From Euryodendron excelsum (Eukaryota; Streptophyta; Magnoliopsida; Ericales; Pentaphylacaceae): a stretch of DNA of 64,000 bases. The number at the start of each line of letters is the position of its first letter. Position 1 is the first letter of the stretch. This document shows positions 13,401-31,510 of this stretch, piece by piece. The stretch is from positions 18,171,001 through 18,235,000 of the forward strand of contig CM065390.1 of assembly GCA_033060915.1 (NCBI GenBank). Direction: 5' to 3'. Below the pieces are notes generated by a model, which saw only the letters and a program-made list of their open reading frames with translations, was not told the origin of the DNA and searched no databases. The translations under genes were made by a program, and so were the position numbers.

Positions 13401-14646
13401 TTTTGACAATTATGGGGACCTCCCCTATGGTGTTGGAGTTGTTGGGTGATGGTAGGTAATGGAATTATAAATTTTTAATTTTACCTGTGAAATTCAATTT
13501 CCATAGCAATCCAATGTTATACTTTACTCCTGTTTCCCCATCTTACTATCTTAGTAACCAAAACAGTTGAAACCCACCACCAATTTCTTCACACCCGCAT
13601 GAATAACATCCCTAAACAAACGTATGACCCTAATTGTTTCTCATCACGTCCAATCATTGCCATACTTTGCCAAGGACGGTCATCACCTCTGTCACACTCT
13701 CTCTTTACTAAACCAAAACTTCCAACAATAGAAAGCCACCACTATTATAGACAACCACCAACATGATCATTTGTGAACTGAATCACACTTTGGCTATTAA
13801 TCTCCATCATCCCCCCACCCACAACCTGCACAGCCACCATAGCTGATGCACCACACAATCCTGTAGCAAGTCTACCATCAAACCACCTCCAAATCCATGA
13901 GAACCTCACGGCCATAGCTTTCGACAAAGACCCACCACCCATACGCAACCACCACCATCACCTTTCTAATCAACAATTCTTCTGCTTTTTTCTCACTTTT
14001 TTACTGCCATTAGAATTGCATTCTATAGAGAGAAGTTGAGACTAGAAGAACCCCAACATCTGTGAGGGATAGATTATGGAGAGAGAGAGTATTCACTCCA
14101 TTAAGCTTTATCAGCTATCCATGAACAAGATTTCAATAGCGTGCATTTGTCGACCATCTGCTCAGAAACCATTTGGTTGGAAAACTATATAGGTATATCC
14201 ATATATAGGGGCACTCGTCAAAAAATAATGTTTATATAAAAATATAGATGGTTATACATATCAAATACATATACATATACATATCAAAAAATATATATGC
14301 ATATGTACAATTGATATCTAATAACTGAATAATAGGTGCATAGTGATGGTGTGAATGCTGGTCAGTTGTGGTGAGATGTAGAGATAAAGCAATGATGGGT
14401 GATTATCAGATATATAAAACTTAGGGATGATGTTATTGTATATATGGGAGGGTGGAAAGCTGCGAGATGTCATAAAGTTGTAATCTAGCAGTGGTTTTAT
14501 GTGGGTAAGAGAGAGAAATTAGAGATAGCAAAATAAGAAATAATGGAGAAGATGGTCGAGGTACGGTTGCTTGTGGGCAGCTATGGCGATTGGTTGGTGG
14601 TGGTCGAAGGTGAATGCTCACGCCAAGGGCGAAAGCGGATAGGGAT

Positions 14647-14705
<59 letters not shown>

Positions 14706-14799
14706 TAGAGGAAATGAGCAGCCATCTTTTCTGGCAACAATCAAGGGTGTCGTAGCCATCATTTGTAGCAAACGATGATCAGTGGTGTTGTTTTGGCAG

Positions 14800-14837
<38 letters not shown>

Positions 14838-16816
14838 CTGATCTGTCACCATGGCTATCCATTAACAGCTAGGGGTCTTGTTGGGGTGCTTAGTTGTGAT
14901 GCTAGGTGATGTCGTTGGATTGTATATGGTTGGACTTACAATTACTTCAAATCGAGGGTGGTGTGGCAAGGTTTGATTGAGCCCATAACATGCTTATATA
15001 TTTTTATATCTAATTTGTATAAAGTATATAAACTAATCTTAATTGTATCTTATTACGGGGAGCAGTAGCCATTTAAATTGTCAAATTGGTGCTTTTCGTC
15101 AAGCTCACTAACTGTCCGTTAACTGGGGGAGGTATTTGCATTCTAAGAAAATGTAGAGGAGTGCAGTGTAATTTCAGAAAACTGAACTATTCTCACATTG
15201 TTTTGCCTTTTGTTTTTAAATCTTAATTATACCTTGACTTTGTCATGTTTAGCTACAAGCTTTAGTTGCGGAAGGGCATCCAAGAAAAAAATATTTTTCA
15301 TCAAGTCCTCATTTAATTCTTGCTAATTTTGTGATTAGCTGCTGTTGTTTGCCTTGTGTCATGTGATTTAGTTAAGGATGCCTTAGTGTGTTTTCCAATA
15401 GTGGTACTTCAGGCCAACTTATATAATCTAATGTTCCCCCCCTTTTTTTGGACCCCACTCCCCCACCCCAACTATTGATTCTTTATGGTTTATTAAAATT
15501 TAGAGAACGCCCTTATTCCCTCCCCCCAGATTCTTGGTGCAGACATTCCATCAGAAGATGTTCCTCTTCCTTTGAGCTTCTATTATGGGGATAATACCAG
15601 TCATGTCCAGGAGCTGGCGGACTTTGCCAATGATGATCAAAAGCTTTTGCTGGGTATGGGTGAAATTTACTCTGCTCCAGAGCAGCTTGATGACCAGAAG
15701 TTATTCGAGTTGCCAGTGCAAAATGATATGGATGTAAAACCAGTGAGGCATGAATATATTGGTGAATCAAGCAATACTGTGAATTCTGTGGATGCAAATT
15801 ACTTACTTGATGAACCATTCTTGGATGCTACTGCTGACACTCCATTTGATGATGGGGCATTCCTGGAAACTAATGACCTTTCAAACCCCATTGAGGCGGA
15901 TCCTTCTGGTTTTGACATGCTTGAAGAGTACCTAACATTCTTTGATGCAGATGATGGCAACTTGCAGTATATGAACTTTGATTCTTCGAAGATGATGGAA
16001 AGTGAGAACCTTGTTTCCGACCAAGCATTGCTCACCCAGAAGGTAATCTTATGCTTCAAACTCAATTAAACTGTCTTTGTTGACTGTGTTTAGGTTTTGG
16101 GACCTAAGAATTATTTGTCTATGTCAGAATGTTGTTGGAGGATCCCAACAAGAGACCATGGGAAGCCAACAGCTCTTACAAGGACCTGATAAGGATGTTG
16201 CGTCCAGTTCAAAGCAAGAGCCTGGAAATTTTGGATTGGGTAAAGATAAGAACTTCGTTTTAGTTTGGCATAGCACTGCTAGCTTCTTCAGAAATGTTTT
16301 TCTTGGCGTTTGCGTTACATGTATAGTTTGTGAAGTGGGCAATTTCTTCCTAACCCTCTACTTACCTGGCTCTTTAATGTACTTTCCAATTGTGCAGATA
16401 TTCAGTATCCATTTATGAAGCAGGCAAGTCAAATGCTGGGCAGCATCCCTGCTCCTCCTGCATTTGCTTCAGAATTCCCTACAAAAGATGCAGCTCTTCG
16501 GCTGAATTCTGCATCTCATTCTTCGAGTTCGGTCCATATTACAGCTGGTATGATCCGAATAAGAAACGTGGCCTCGAGTGGCAATGGGACATACTGGTCA
16601 ATTGGGAAGCACACGGACATCAATATCATCCTTTCTTTTGGCCTGTCACACGGTGATGCCAATTCTGCCAGTCCAGAGCCAATCGATAGCATACTTTTGG
16701 GCAAGGCTGGGTCATCAGCGTCCCGGGGCTGGTTCTACCTGATGTTTGTTTGGGTCCTGATCCTTTCAATGAGTTTCAAAATTGGGACTTATATCTACGC
16801 TGGCAATGCTTCATGA
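10482..16816 (+). CDS. NAC transcription factor with C-terminal membrane anchor (NAC053/NAC078-like)
   Basis: Six exons joined in phase: 10482-10665, 11035-11312, 11582-11773, 15530-16042, 16128-16239 and 16398-16816, giving 565 aa. All introns are GT-AG; exon 3 could instead begin at 11585. The NAC DNA-binding domain fills residues about 15-165, with [47 protein letters not shown] and [14 protein letters not shown], followed by the clade signature [15 protein letters not shown]. An acidic, Ser-rich activation region follows. The last 30 residues hold one hydrophobic helix ([17 protein letters not shown]), so the protein is probably held in a membrane and released by cleavage, as known for NTM1-like NACs. 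The NAC053/NAC078 clade is known to control proteasome and oxidative-stress genes. Intron 3 (11774-15529) is unusually long and contains transposons. The clade assignment is from remembered motifs. Confidence 0.92.
12142..12686. mobile_element. MITE with about 40-bp terminal inverted repeats, in NAC intron 3
   Basis: The left end GGGCAAATTACACCAACCTC and the reverse complement of the right end agree over the first 20 bases and continue with few mismatches to about 40 bp. The 545-bp interior has no coding capacity. The ends resemble the GGGCAAATTACA-type non-autonomous elements common in plants, often placed in Mutator. No clean target duplication was found (left flank T-rich, right flank TTTTATAGG), so the superfamily is tentative. 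Confidence 0.75.
14650..14700. repeat. (GA)n microsatellite
   Basis: About 25 perfect GA units in NAC intron 3. Confidence 0.98.
14801..14835. repeat. (CT)n microsatellite
   Basis: About 17 perfect CT units, 100 bp from the (GA)n run. The two are mutually inverted and could pair as a hairpin in the pre-mRNA. Confidence 0.98.
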
Positions 16817-18321
16817 ATGATAGGGAGACTGGCTCTGATACACCCAAAATGCTGCGGGTTAAAATTTCTTGGGCAGTTTGGTGGATATTGACTTCTTATA
16901 CTCTGGTAGAGCACTTGCTGCAGAAGATTGTTTATTATTTGATTATTATTATATGCTCAGATTTTAGATCATAATTACTTTGTAAGCTTGTTATTCCACT
17001 ATTAATAGTCCACATAACTGCTTTCAGTTGACTCTGCAAAATTTCGGGACTAAGCACCTGGTTTGAAGCTTGACATGTCTACACCAATTTTGAGATACAC
17101 ATCCTGAACATCTTTATAGCTTTTACTTAATTATTTATGGAATTTAGTTTGCAGGCACTGTTGTTGCTGATCTGAATGGTAAATGAACGTAACCTCTGAA
17201 TCTTTTTGACATCTTTCTATGATTCTTTGGGGCGGCATTTTTTTATATTCGTTTCATGTTGCTTCTTTGTGTTTTGCTCTGTGATATATGGTACAACAGT
17301 GCCGATTCTCCTGCTTCAGCTCAGCTAAGATTGGGATTTCCATGTGATGTTTGAGGAATTAGTCAACTCTTTGCTGAAATTACTCTAGTTCTAATCAAGC
17401 ATGAGGATGGTTGAGCTAAGCTTGTTAGCACAGAAACTGGAATGTCTGGGAAACATTTTAGAAGCTGTCAATATTAATATAGTAAAATATATATTTTTTG
17501 TGTTTTTTCTTAATTTAAAATTATATTACATTCATGAGCAGTTATGAGCTCGTGTTGACGCATTATTGTTTCGGTAGATTACGCACAGGCTTTGGTACTT
17601 CTCACTATATTCCGGATTTTGTTTCCGCATCGTGGAAAGCGTAAATGTTTCGGTTACACACAAGCTTTGGTAATTTTCACCATATTCCGGATTTTGTTTT
17701 GGCATCTTTGAAAACATAGACGTTTCAACTGTTTTAATAGAAACAAATGAAAATTTGTTCCTTGTCTCACTTGCATACAAGAAAAATCTTCCAACCGTGA
17801 TAGATCTTTGTGTTCATTGCTTCTGCTTTGTTAAATACAATCAAAGTAATCCAATTTAAAGGGACACTATTTTTTTCCCCTTTCAGTAAGCCGTTACTAA
17901 TGATATTTATCACTATTGTATAGAAATTAACTAGAACCAGTCGGCTTTGATCAACATACGTACATTATTCAGAGTTCAAAAGAGTATCAGAAGTAGAGTA
18001 CAAGTAAAAAATTGGAAGACAGATGACTCAAGACTAGAACCTGTTCAGGCAAGTGGAGCAAGGGAATTAAGAACACCTTCCAAGTTCCAAGCTATATCAA
18101 TTGCAGGCCAGAAAGTTATCGGAACTTCTCAAATGGCTTAAAATTGCCAAGTTTACTACCACCTGCTAAATTATTTTATTGCCATTGGACAGTAATATAT
18201 TCTACCTAAATGACTGAAAACCAAAATGAAGATAATATCATTTCCTGCATTCTCGACAGGGAGCTCTTTGTGATAGTTGTCGAGTATATTCTTGAACGAA
18301 TAGCCTTTGACTGATTTAGTT
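16817..18321. other. Convergent intergenic spacer between NAC and malate dehydrogenase genes
   Basis: Holds the 3' ends of both genes. Apart from an imperfect 75-bp direct duplication at about 17570-17720 (TTCCGGATTTTGTTT occurs near 17610 and 17685), nothing further was recognised. Confidence 0.6.
17570..17720. repeat. Imperfect tandem duplication, about 75 bp
   Basis: CACAGGCTTTGGTA...ATATTCCGGATTTTGTTT is repeated with a 75-bp offset and moderate divergence. Confidence 0.65.
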
Positions 18322-23953
<5,632 letters not shown>

Positions 23954-24106
23954 GGTAGCAGAGAGAAACAACTATAGAGAACCTTGAAGAGAGAGAGAGG
24001 AGAGAACCCTGGATTCAGAGAGAGAATTTGGTGAATGATTTCGAGGGAGAAGGGGGCGAGACACGGGGTAACGAGGAGAGGTAAGAGTTGGATGTGTTTA
24101 GATTTG

Positions 24107-24113
24107 AAATATA
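24107..24113 (-). promoter_or_regulatory. Possible TATA box of the NADP-MDH gene
   Basis: The minus strand reads ACTATATTTC, about 155 bp upstream of the ATG at 23953 and followed by a GA/CT-rich leader. Position is plausible; nothing else confirms it. Confidence 0.3.
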
Positions 24114-24939
24114 GTTATAAGGCCATGAAGATGACACTTGTCATCACTACCAAATCCCAAAAACTCTCCAAAGTTAGGCTTGAAAGACTTGGACAGAGTC
24201 TATTCACTACTGTAAAATGTATATATGTATGTATGCATACCATATATACGAGGAGTACTTGTATTAATCGCGCATGTCAGTTAATCGTTGATGCATCAAG
24301 CATTACCTGAGCGTTGCTAGTGAGTCACGACTAATGTGATAAGCATAAGCTTATACTAACTGACAAGCACGGTTAATGTTAATATTTTTGCCATATACAT
24401 ACATATACACACACATCTGGTGATGGGATAGCAGCAAAACTCGTAGCTTCAATGGTTCAAGTAATTGAGTTGATCAATCAAATTCTTTTTATGATGATTT
24501 CAACCAATTAAGAAATGTGGCTTGTAGGTGCATATCCAAGGGTTGTGCATGAACATGCATGAAAATTTTGCTCTTATTTGAGGGTAATTTTGGAAATTAT
24601 TAGCAGTGGAAAATGATTAACAAACACAATTCCATTTTACAAAAATTTCATCCAAAATAATATGACAATAACATTTTATTAAATCATGAGACATAATACT
24701 GGGTTAATTATTTGAAATAAAAGAACCACAAGGAGCTATATTATTTTGTATGAAAATTTTGTTAAAAAATTGTGTTTGTATAGGACAAACAACAACAATT
24801 TCACTAGCTATTGTGTGTGATAGGGGCACGGGCTCTAAATCATGTACAAATCAGTGCACCTATTGCAACATTGCTGTTATAATTGTAGTTATGTATCCCA
24901 GTTAGCGTTTTGTTATGGTCCTGAAATGGTACGTACAAG

Positions 24940-25293
24940 CAGTGTTTTAAAAATTGAACTAGATTGGCCGATTCATTAAGAAAAACAAAAAATTAGTTTA
25001 AAAAACAGTCTAGTTCACATTTAAAATCGGTTTAATAAAAATCCGACAGAGAAACCAGTTAACCCAGTGGTTAAACTGCTAAATCGGGCATAAAACCTTT
25101 CAAAAACTGTTAGTTCAATAAAACCCAAAAAAAGGGTATAAATTGTCAAAAAATTATATTTTTTTAAAAAATTATATATTAAATATATTTATTACGTCAC
25201 GGTTCAATAGCGGGTTAACCCGATAGTTGAACAATAGACCCTTAACCAGGTAACTATTCTGGTTCACTCAATGGTCCAATTTTTAAAACATTG
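24940..25293. mobile_element. Non-autonomous hAT-like MITE (354 bp)
   Basis: Left end CAGTGTTTTAAAAATTGAAC and reverse-complemented right end CAATGTTTTAAAAATTGGAC form a ~20-bp inverted repeat. The flanks CGTACAAG and TATACAAA agree at 5 of 8 positions, compatible with a decayed 8-bp hAT target duplication. The interior is rich in GGTTTAA/TTAACC-type motifs typical of this plant family. No transposase. Confidence 0.75.
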
Positions 25294-26565
25294 TATACAA
25301 ACACTGGTGTGTTTCTACTCGAATTCATTCCTATTGTTTTCTATTTCTCAAAACTTGTTTATACGTATTCACAAAATTAAACACGTTTGATAAAATGCAA
25401 CATTGCTTGTAAAAACCCACTATTCATCCCTAATGGATTATAACACATATTTTGCTAGAAGTTTATGTTTTATATACAGATATAAGTGTATTGGTGTATA
25501 TATAGGGATTTTGTTGAAAAAAAGTTTTAGTTTTATTTATAGATATATAAAATATGTATGCTAGGACATGTTCATGCTTTTAATTAACTATTGTTTTAAG
25601 CTCATACAAAATTAATGCACACACTAACTAAGTAAATTTCATGTGATACTTGAATGAAGGCTAGCAACAAGAGTGCATGAGAAAGGATTGACTTGAGACT
25701 TTATATTTAGCATAATACTAGTCAACCATTAGACTACTCCTGTGATTATTTATATCTATTCGTGTGTAAATCTGTGCTTGTAAATATCAGAGAATGACTG
25801 AATGAGAGAGAGGATTGTTACAGCCGTAACATGTCACTGATCTGATCCCTTGTTGGTAGTTTATGTGCCACTCGATGTAATAGGGCCTCAGCTTAAAATT
25901 TGTTACAAAAAGCCCACATGCATCTTGCAAATATTGGGCCCAAGTGGCCGAAATAGTCCAAAATTCACTGATAGTGCTGGTACAATCTGGAAATTTTCTC
26001 ATTATTTTTTATTTTTTATTTTTTATTTGGTACATCCGACTATAGGAGGTCCAAAGATATAGAGAAGGGAGAGGATGCGTCAAGCCCATACCTGTAGGCA
26101 TAGGTAGGCCGGATAGATATTGGTTAGTCAGGTCTACACTTGAAATAATTCTCATCGGGCTTAATATTAAATTTCAAGCTAACTCAATTAAAAACTTATA
26201 TTCTCAACTCTGCCCATTTAATCAAAATTTTTATAGTAGATAATTTTTTTCTCTAAGAATAATCTTAGATAACCTAAAATTTAATTACATATACATATTA
26301 AAATATATAGATATATTATTTTAGACATACTTCGGCCGGGTGAGTTTCAAACAAAATCTTAAAACTTACCCATTAACAGAATCAAGTGTAAAAAGTCTTA
26401 TAAATGATAGACAGATCTAGTCGGCCATCGGGCCTATGACCACCCATATGTAGGGGGCGACACTACTATTAGGCTAACCCCAATCTTCACGGTCTAAAAA
26501 TTTCAGGGAATGAAAACTAGGGCATATTTGCATTGTTTTCTTACAAATCTTACTTTTATCCTAGG

Positions 26566-27090
26566 TAGGGATGGTAACGGAACAGGTTTGGTACGGGTTT
26601 GACTAAACCGTTCTCCGTCCCTAATAAAAAAATTTCATCCCATATTCCGTCCCAAACTCGTGATGGGTTAAACCTTCCGCCCCGCTCTCATCCCACTTAA
26701 GTTTAAGTCATATAAAATTTCAAAACAGAAATAAATCTCTAAAAAAATAAAAATAATGCAAATTATACTAGCCCTAATATAATATTATATTAAGAAAGAA
26801 AGAGTCTAAAATTTATGACTAAAAAATTAACATTAGAATTCTAATATTTACTTATATATTAAGGATATTTTGTGTAGTTAAATATAATTTAATTATTTAG
26901 GTATTTTATAATATAATCGGGATGGGTTCAAGATGAAATGACCTATATCTTACCCTATTTCAAACTCGCATCGAATTTTACTTTCTTTCTCATAGTTGAC
27001 CCCTAACCTGTTTATTCATACTCCAAACTCTTTTTATAAGTGATGGGGTGAACTGAGAGTTCGAGTTTTTGGTTTCAATTACCATCTTTG
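26566..27090. mobile_element. Non-autonomous hAT-like MITE (525 bp)
   Basis: Ends TAGGGATGGTAAC and (reverse-complemented) CAAAGATGGTAAT. Flanking 8-mers ATCCTAGG (26558-26565) and ATCCCAGG (27091-27098) match at 7 of 8, supporting a hAT-type 8-bp target duplication. Non-coding. Confidence 0.75.
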
Positions 27091-28113
27091 ATCCCAGGAG
27101 GTATCAGCCACTATACGATGGGAGATTGATGACCACGACAGTAACTATCGATTTAATTAGTACTATGGAATAGGAGATTGATAACCACTGACAGTAACTA
27201 TCGATTTAATTAGACAATTTGTTGTACATTCTGAATGTGCCACTTTTTTTTTTTTTTTAATCTTAATGGCATGAAACATGTGGATGTGGTGGCTCTGGTA
27301 ATTTTATTTTATTTTTTTTAATTTTTGCGAAGGTTAAGGGAGATTTTATTGAATGACAATGAGAAAGGTGAAACAGGTCAATAAAATTAGAGAACCGTAC
27401 AAGGTATAAGCACCAAAAAGATAGAAGGGTGTTGCACCTAATATTTGTGGATGTGGTGGCTCTTGTATGCAAATCAAAGAATATGCCTATGATTGGTTGA
27501 TTCTCTTGTCCATTTAAATTATTCAATTTACCACTAAGTGGTTTGTTCAGAAGGTAAAAATTTAAATTTTTTTGCTCCGTTTGGTAGAGTAAACCTACTC
27601 TTCAACATCTAGAGTACGCAATCAGATATAAACTTCAGACTTGACGTAAGTATAGTAAAATCTCTTATTGATGGTGTTGTGATGCTGGGGGTAACACCCT
27701 TTGAAAGATATATGGAGTATAGTCTATCTATATATCTATTTTTTTGTTAAAAAAGAAATTGTTCAATTTCATTCGTCTTTTTGTGGGTTTTATTTTAAAT
27801 CAAAACTTATAAAACCAAGTGCAACCATGCTGAATACAATCTTTAGAAAGAGTGACTACTATGAGAATTTCTGGTCCAAAACTTCATGTTCTCTCTCCTG
27901 CATCCAGTCCTCTCTCTCACCATCCATTCTCTAATCCTATCTTGGCTCATTTGGATGGTTGGCATGAATTGTGAGAATTTGAAAGAAATGGGGTACAGAT
28001 CATATCGAACTTCCATTCAAAACCAATCAATCAAAGGTCCAAAGCGCTACCACCTCGGGGGAAGCATAATGGCTTTGTGATGACCATTTCAACAGCCAAA
28101 ATCTAAAATTTGA

Positions 28114-28463
28114 GGCTCCGTTTGGTTACAGTTCTAATTTTTGTTTTTTAAAATTTAACAGAACTGTGTTTGGTAAATTGATTCTGAAAACTGTTTTTAT
28201 TGAAACCGTGTTTGGTAAGGCGGTTCCAAAATTTATTTTCAAGAAATTTTTTTATAAAATACTCCAGTTTTAAGAACCATTAAAAATGTGTTTTTGAATT
28301 TCCAGAATCATTTTCCTTCGAAAATGAAAATGATATGAAAGAGATAGTGTTTTCGATGGTCCTATTTTTTGGTTTTCGAGACTTCTCAAATTTTTTAATT
28401 TCGAAAATATGAAAAATGAAAACAGAACTATAATTAGAACCGTAATCGCAACCAAACAGACCC
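28114..28463. mobile_element. Tourist/PIF-Harbinger-like MITE (350 bp)
   Basis: Left end GGCTCCGTTTGGTT and reverse-complemented right end GGGTCTGTTTGGTT match the GG...TGTTTGGTT ends of Tourist-type MITEs, with further inverted similarity (GTTCTAATT) inside. No clear 3-bp TWA duplication was seen, so the superfamily is inferred from the ends. Confidence 0.65.
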
Positions 28464-29164
28464 AATCTTTTTTACTTGTCTCTGTGTCCACGAGCGGGCA
28501 TCTTGGCATCACCTAATCTTTTTTTACTTGTCTCTGGTCCTTGTGTTTTTTTTTTTTTTTGGGTTACTGTCAAACCCAAAAAATTATGTAGTATTCTTGA
28601 ACTGCCATGTCAGTTTTTGTTTCTTGTCTTATAAATGAAGTGCATCCTTACTTTCTACATGGATCCAATGAGCGTTCGAGACCCAGCTAGCAGGGACACT
28701 TATTGCAATGTAAATGGAGCAAGTGTGACATGACACTCTAAGAACATTGAATTAAAAAATTTATTCAGCTTTTCTTAGAGTGCCATCTCACCCTTACTGT
28801 AACTGTTAGATAGGTTCCGAACACACACACCAGACCCAGCTTGAGATGCACCTAATAGGAGACGGCCCAATATATTGTAAAAGGAGGAAGGAGTGTGATG
28901 ATGTTGCCTTTCAAGCGCAGCGAAGAATTTCTCATGAAACTGAGCATGTTAAATATTTCACACTTGTAAATTTTAGGTCCGTGAGGAATTTGGGTCACAC
29001 TAATTATATCAAAGGAAGGTGATTAGCCAGTAATTAACATAAGATCTCTTGAAATGTTGGTGAAACCAACTCCAATTAAAACAAAGCATGAAGAACACAA
29101 CAATGCATGCAAGCTTAGCTGCACTATGCCTAGCACATGAGAACACATGCAATCTTGTTACAAA

Positions 29165-29567
29165 CAATATTTTGAAAATTGGATCGCATTGTTCGGTTTG
29201 ACCGGTTAAACTATCAACTAATCCATAAAACGGTCCAAACTAACCCATAAAACCGTTTAAGGGAAAAAAACCGTGCTTAACCATTCAAACCACCGATTCA
29301 ACATATAAACTGTCGAACCAGGTCCGTTTCTCTATAACCAGTTGGGTTATCACCAACTGTAAAATTGAAACTATTGGTTGCAGATCAACCCCTTTGATCG
29401 AAGCTTGAATGTCTTAGATCTTTTTTCTGGCCTATTGTGATTCAAACTCCAGCTCTCCGGCCAAACGAAAGGTAGATACCGTCAAAACAATCATCATTTT
29501 TAAATCTTTCAACAATGACCACGGAGTAATCACACAAATAACACATACACCTGAATATGTATATATG

Positions 29568-29602
<35 letters not shown>

Positions 29603-30350
29603 GAGGACGCTGCCGCTTGAAGTTGAAACGGTGAAGAGAAGAAGACCAGAAGACTTCCGGTTGATATTTCGATAGACTTGACGTTAAGTAAAGTAATGAG
29701 CCCTTTACTGTGGAGGAATAATTAAGGTCTGTGAATGGAAAGATTCAACCAATCGTTTCTTGTCATGTCATAACAACATCAAATTCAATATGATGCTTTT
29801 TCTTAGTTTATGAAATAGATAATATCATGATAAGTTTTCATGATTCATCCTAATCAAATACTCTATTCATTAGAAAAATGCTTTTCTTTTAAAAAAAATT
29901 TGTACAAAAAATCTAGTAAAATAATGTACCAGTAATATTTTTGTAAATTAGAGCAACTATGATGTGTGTTATATTTTTAAGTGAATGACTCTCATTCAAC
30001 CAAATCATTCTGGTAATAAATTTTGTATGAATTTTTTTGTTTGTATAACATTACCTTTTTCATTAATATATCTCATCTTGCCTCACCTATCCAAGCAAGG
30101 CTATATATGAATCTTGAATTTATGGAGGAAAAATAAAATGAAAGGGGGAAAGTAAGAAAATAAAATAAGAAAAAATAGTTATTTTTATTAAATAAAAAAT
30201 ACTTTTTGTTGATTATTACACATATATTTATATATTTATGACATTACGGTCCACTAACGATTTGATTTTGGTTGATGTGACTATCGAAATACATACCCAT
30301 AACCTATTTACTTTTTGGATTCGCTCAACGGTTTTGATTTCAAAACATTG
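29165..30350. mobile_element. Non-autonomous hAT element (1186 bp) with perfect 8-bp target duplication
   Basis: GTTACAAA occurs at 29157-29164 and again at 30351-30358. Just inside, the ends read CAATATTTTGAAAATTGGATC and, reverse-complemented, CAATGTTTTGAAATCAAAAC. The inverted repeat starts with the same CAnTnTTTTnAAA core as the 24940-25293 element, so they may be one family. No transposase frame exists inside; it holds a (GA)n run at 29579-29602. Confidence 0.82.
29579..29602. repeat. (GA)n microsatellite
   Basis: About 12 GA units following a TATATA run, inside the hAT element. Confidence 0.95.
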
Positions 30351-31119
30351 GTTACAAAAGCTTGATGATCATGAAATATGGAGTATAATAATTTAAAGTG
30401 CATTCAATTTTCTTTTCTATTTTTTTTTGGTACTTAGACCGTTTAAATTCAAGCAAATGAACGTTTTGCTTTTTTGACCCCAATGTTTTTTTTTGTGAGA
30501 GAGCAATTATTACATTTTTCTTAAAGCTTTAAAAAATAGTGCGAATTGTAGTAAATTTTCTATTTATTTTGACAATGCGTTCGTTTGGGAAACAATTCTG
30601 GGACGAGGCTGCTTTTCTAATTGCATGCATGTATTTGAGTTTCATATGCAAATTCATTGAGACTTTTGTGCTTCTATTGTGAGTTTGTACGGCACGTAAA
30701 TGGACTCGTTTGTTGCTCTTTGAAGGGTTACGTCCAACCATGAATATTAGCACGAGCCTTGGGCAAGTCCCAGTATGTATATGCAAAATATATATATACT
30801 TATATTAAACGGCACACACGGTGCTTGTGCACTCTGTATTCAATACGCTAAATATATATATATACACACATACATATACACATCTTTTCAAAAACAAAAA
30901 AGGAAAAACTGAAATCATACTAAATATAGTAATACTAAAAGAAATCAAAATTTTTTTTCGTTTCTTTCCTGTGGATGTCAGAGACCCCAACTATTATAAA
31001 GATCCACTTCAAGTAACAGAACAAAGAACGATAAGGATACATACAAATAGTTCTGCATCTACACACATATTTGCACTTGTATATATATTTTTATCAGAGT
31101 AAACATATATCGTGTAGGG

Positions 31120-31510
31120 ATAGTGGTAGAAAACTTCCTAAACTTAAAACACATCTCATCAATGATCTTTGAACACTCCACTTTAGGTATTGTCAATAAC
31201 TAAAGACCTTTTCTCGTATCTATCCAGAATCCAATTGAAAGAAATCACGTTTCTTGACGAAGAATAGTTGCATATATTTGTAGATTGTGGCGGAGATGAA
31301 GGACAAAAAATTGAGTTGTGTAGAGATTGCTACCACTTATACAAATCCCCATTGATGATCTCTTAAACACTCCATTCTAAGCATTGCCAAAGAGCCAAGA
31401 CCTCTTCTTAAATCAATCTAGAAGCCAACTGGAAGAAAATCAGTATTTTTGACCAAGAATGGTTGCGTATATTTTGTAGATTGCGGGTGAGATGAAAGAC
31501 CAAAAATTGT
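31120..31510. repeat. Diverged tandem duplication, about 193 bp
   Basis: Text around TGATCTTTGAACACTCCA (31163) recurs as TGATCTCTTAAACACTCCA (31356). The following 150 bp match throughout (GACCTCTTCT, GGTTGCGTATAT, GTAGATTG, GGTGAGATGAA and similar). No coding sense; origin unknown. Confidence 0.75.

Larger units (their letters stand above)
13383..15185. mobile_element. Possible larger non-autonomous DNA element in NAC intron 3
   Basis: The left side (ACTGACCTCCCATGAGG, then a GACCTCCCC segment) and the reverse complement of the right side (ACACTGCACTCC..., then ATACCTCCCCC) look like diverged inverted ends about 1.8 kb apart. The interior has gene-like higher-GC text at 13740-13960 and 14540-14760 and two long dinucleotide runs. 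No target duplication or transposase was seen. This is a weak call. Confidence 0.3.

Noticed and set aside
14433..14852. Frames with Arg-Glu or Leu-Ser runs
   Set aside because: Caused by the (GA)n and (CT)n microsatellites within an intron.
26040..26460. Another hAT-like MITE
   Set aside because: Only vague inverted similarity between ends; no duplication. Left in the intergenic note.
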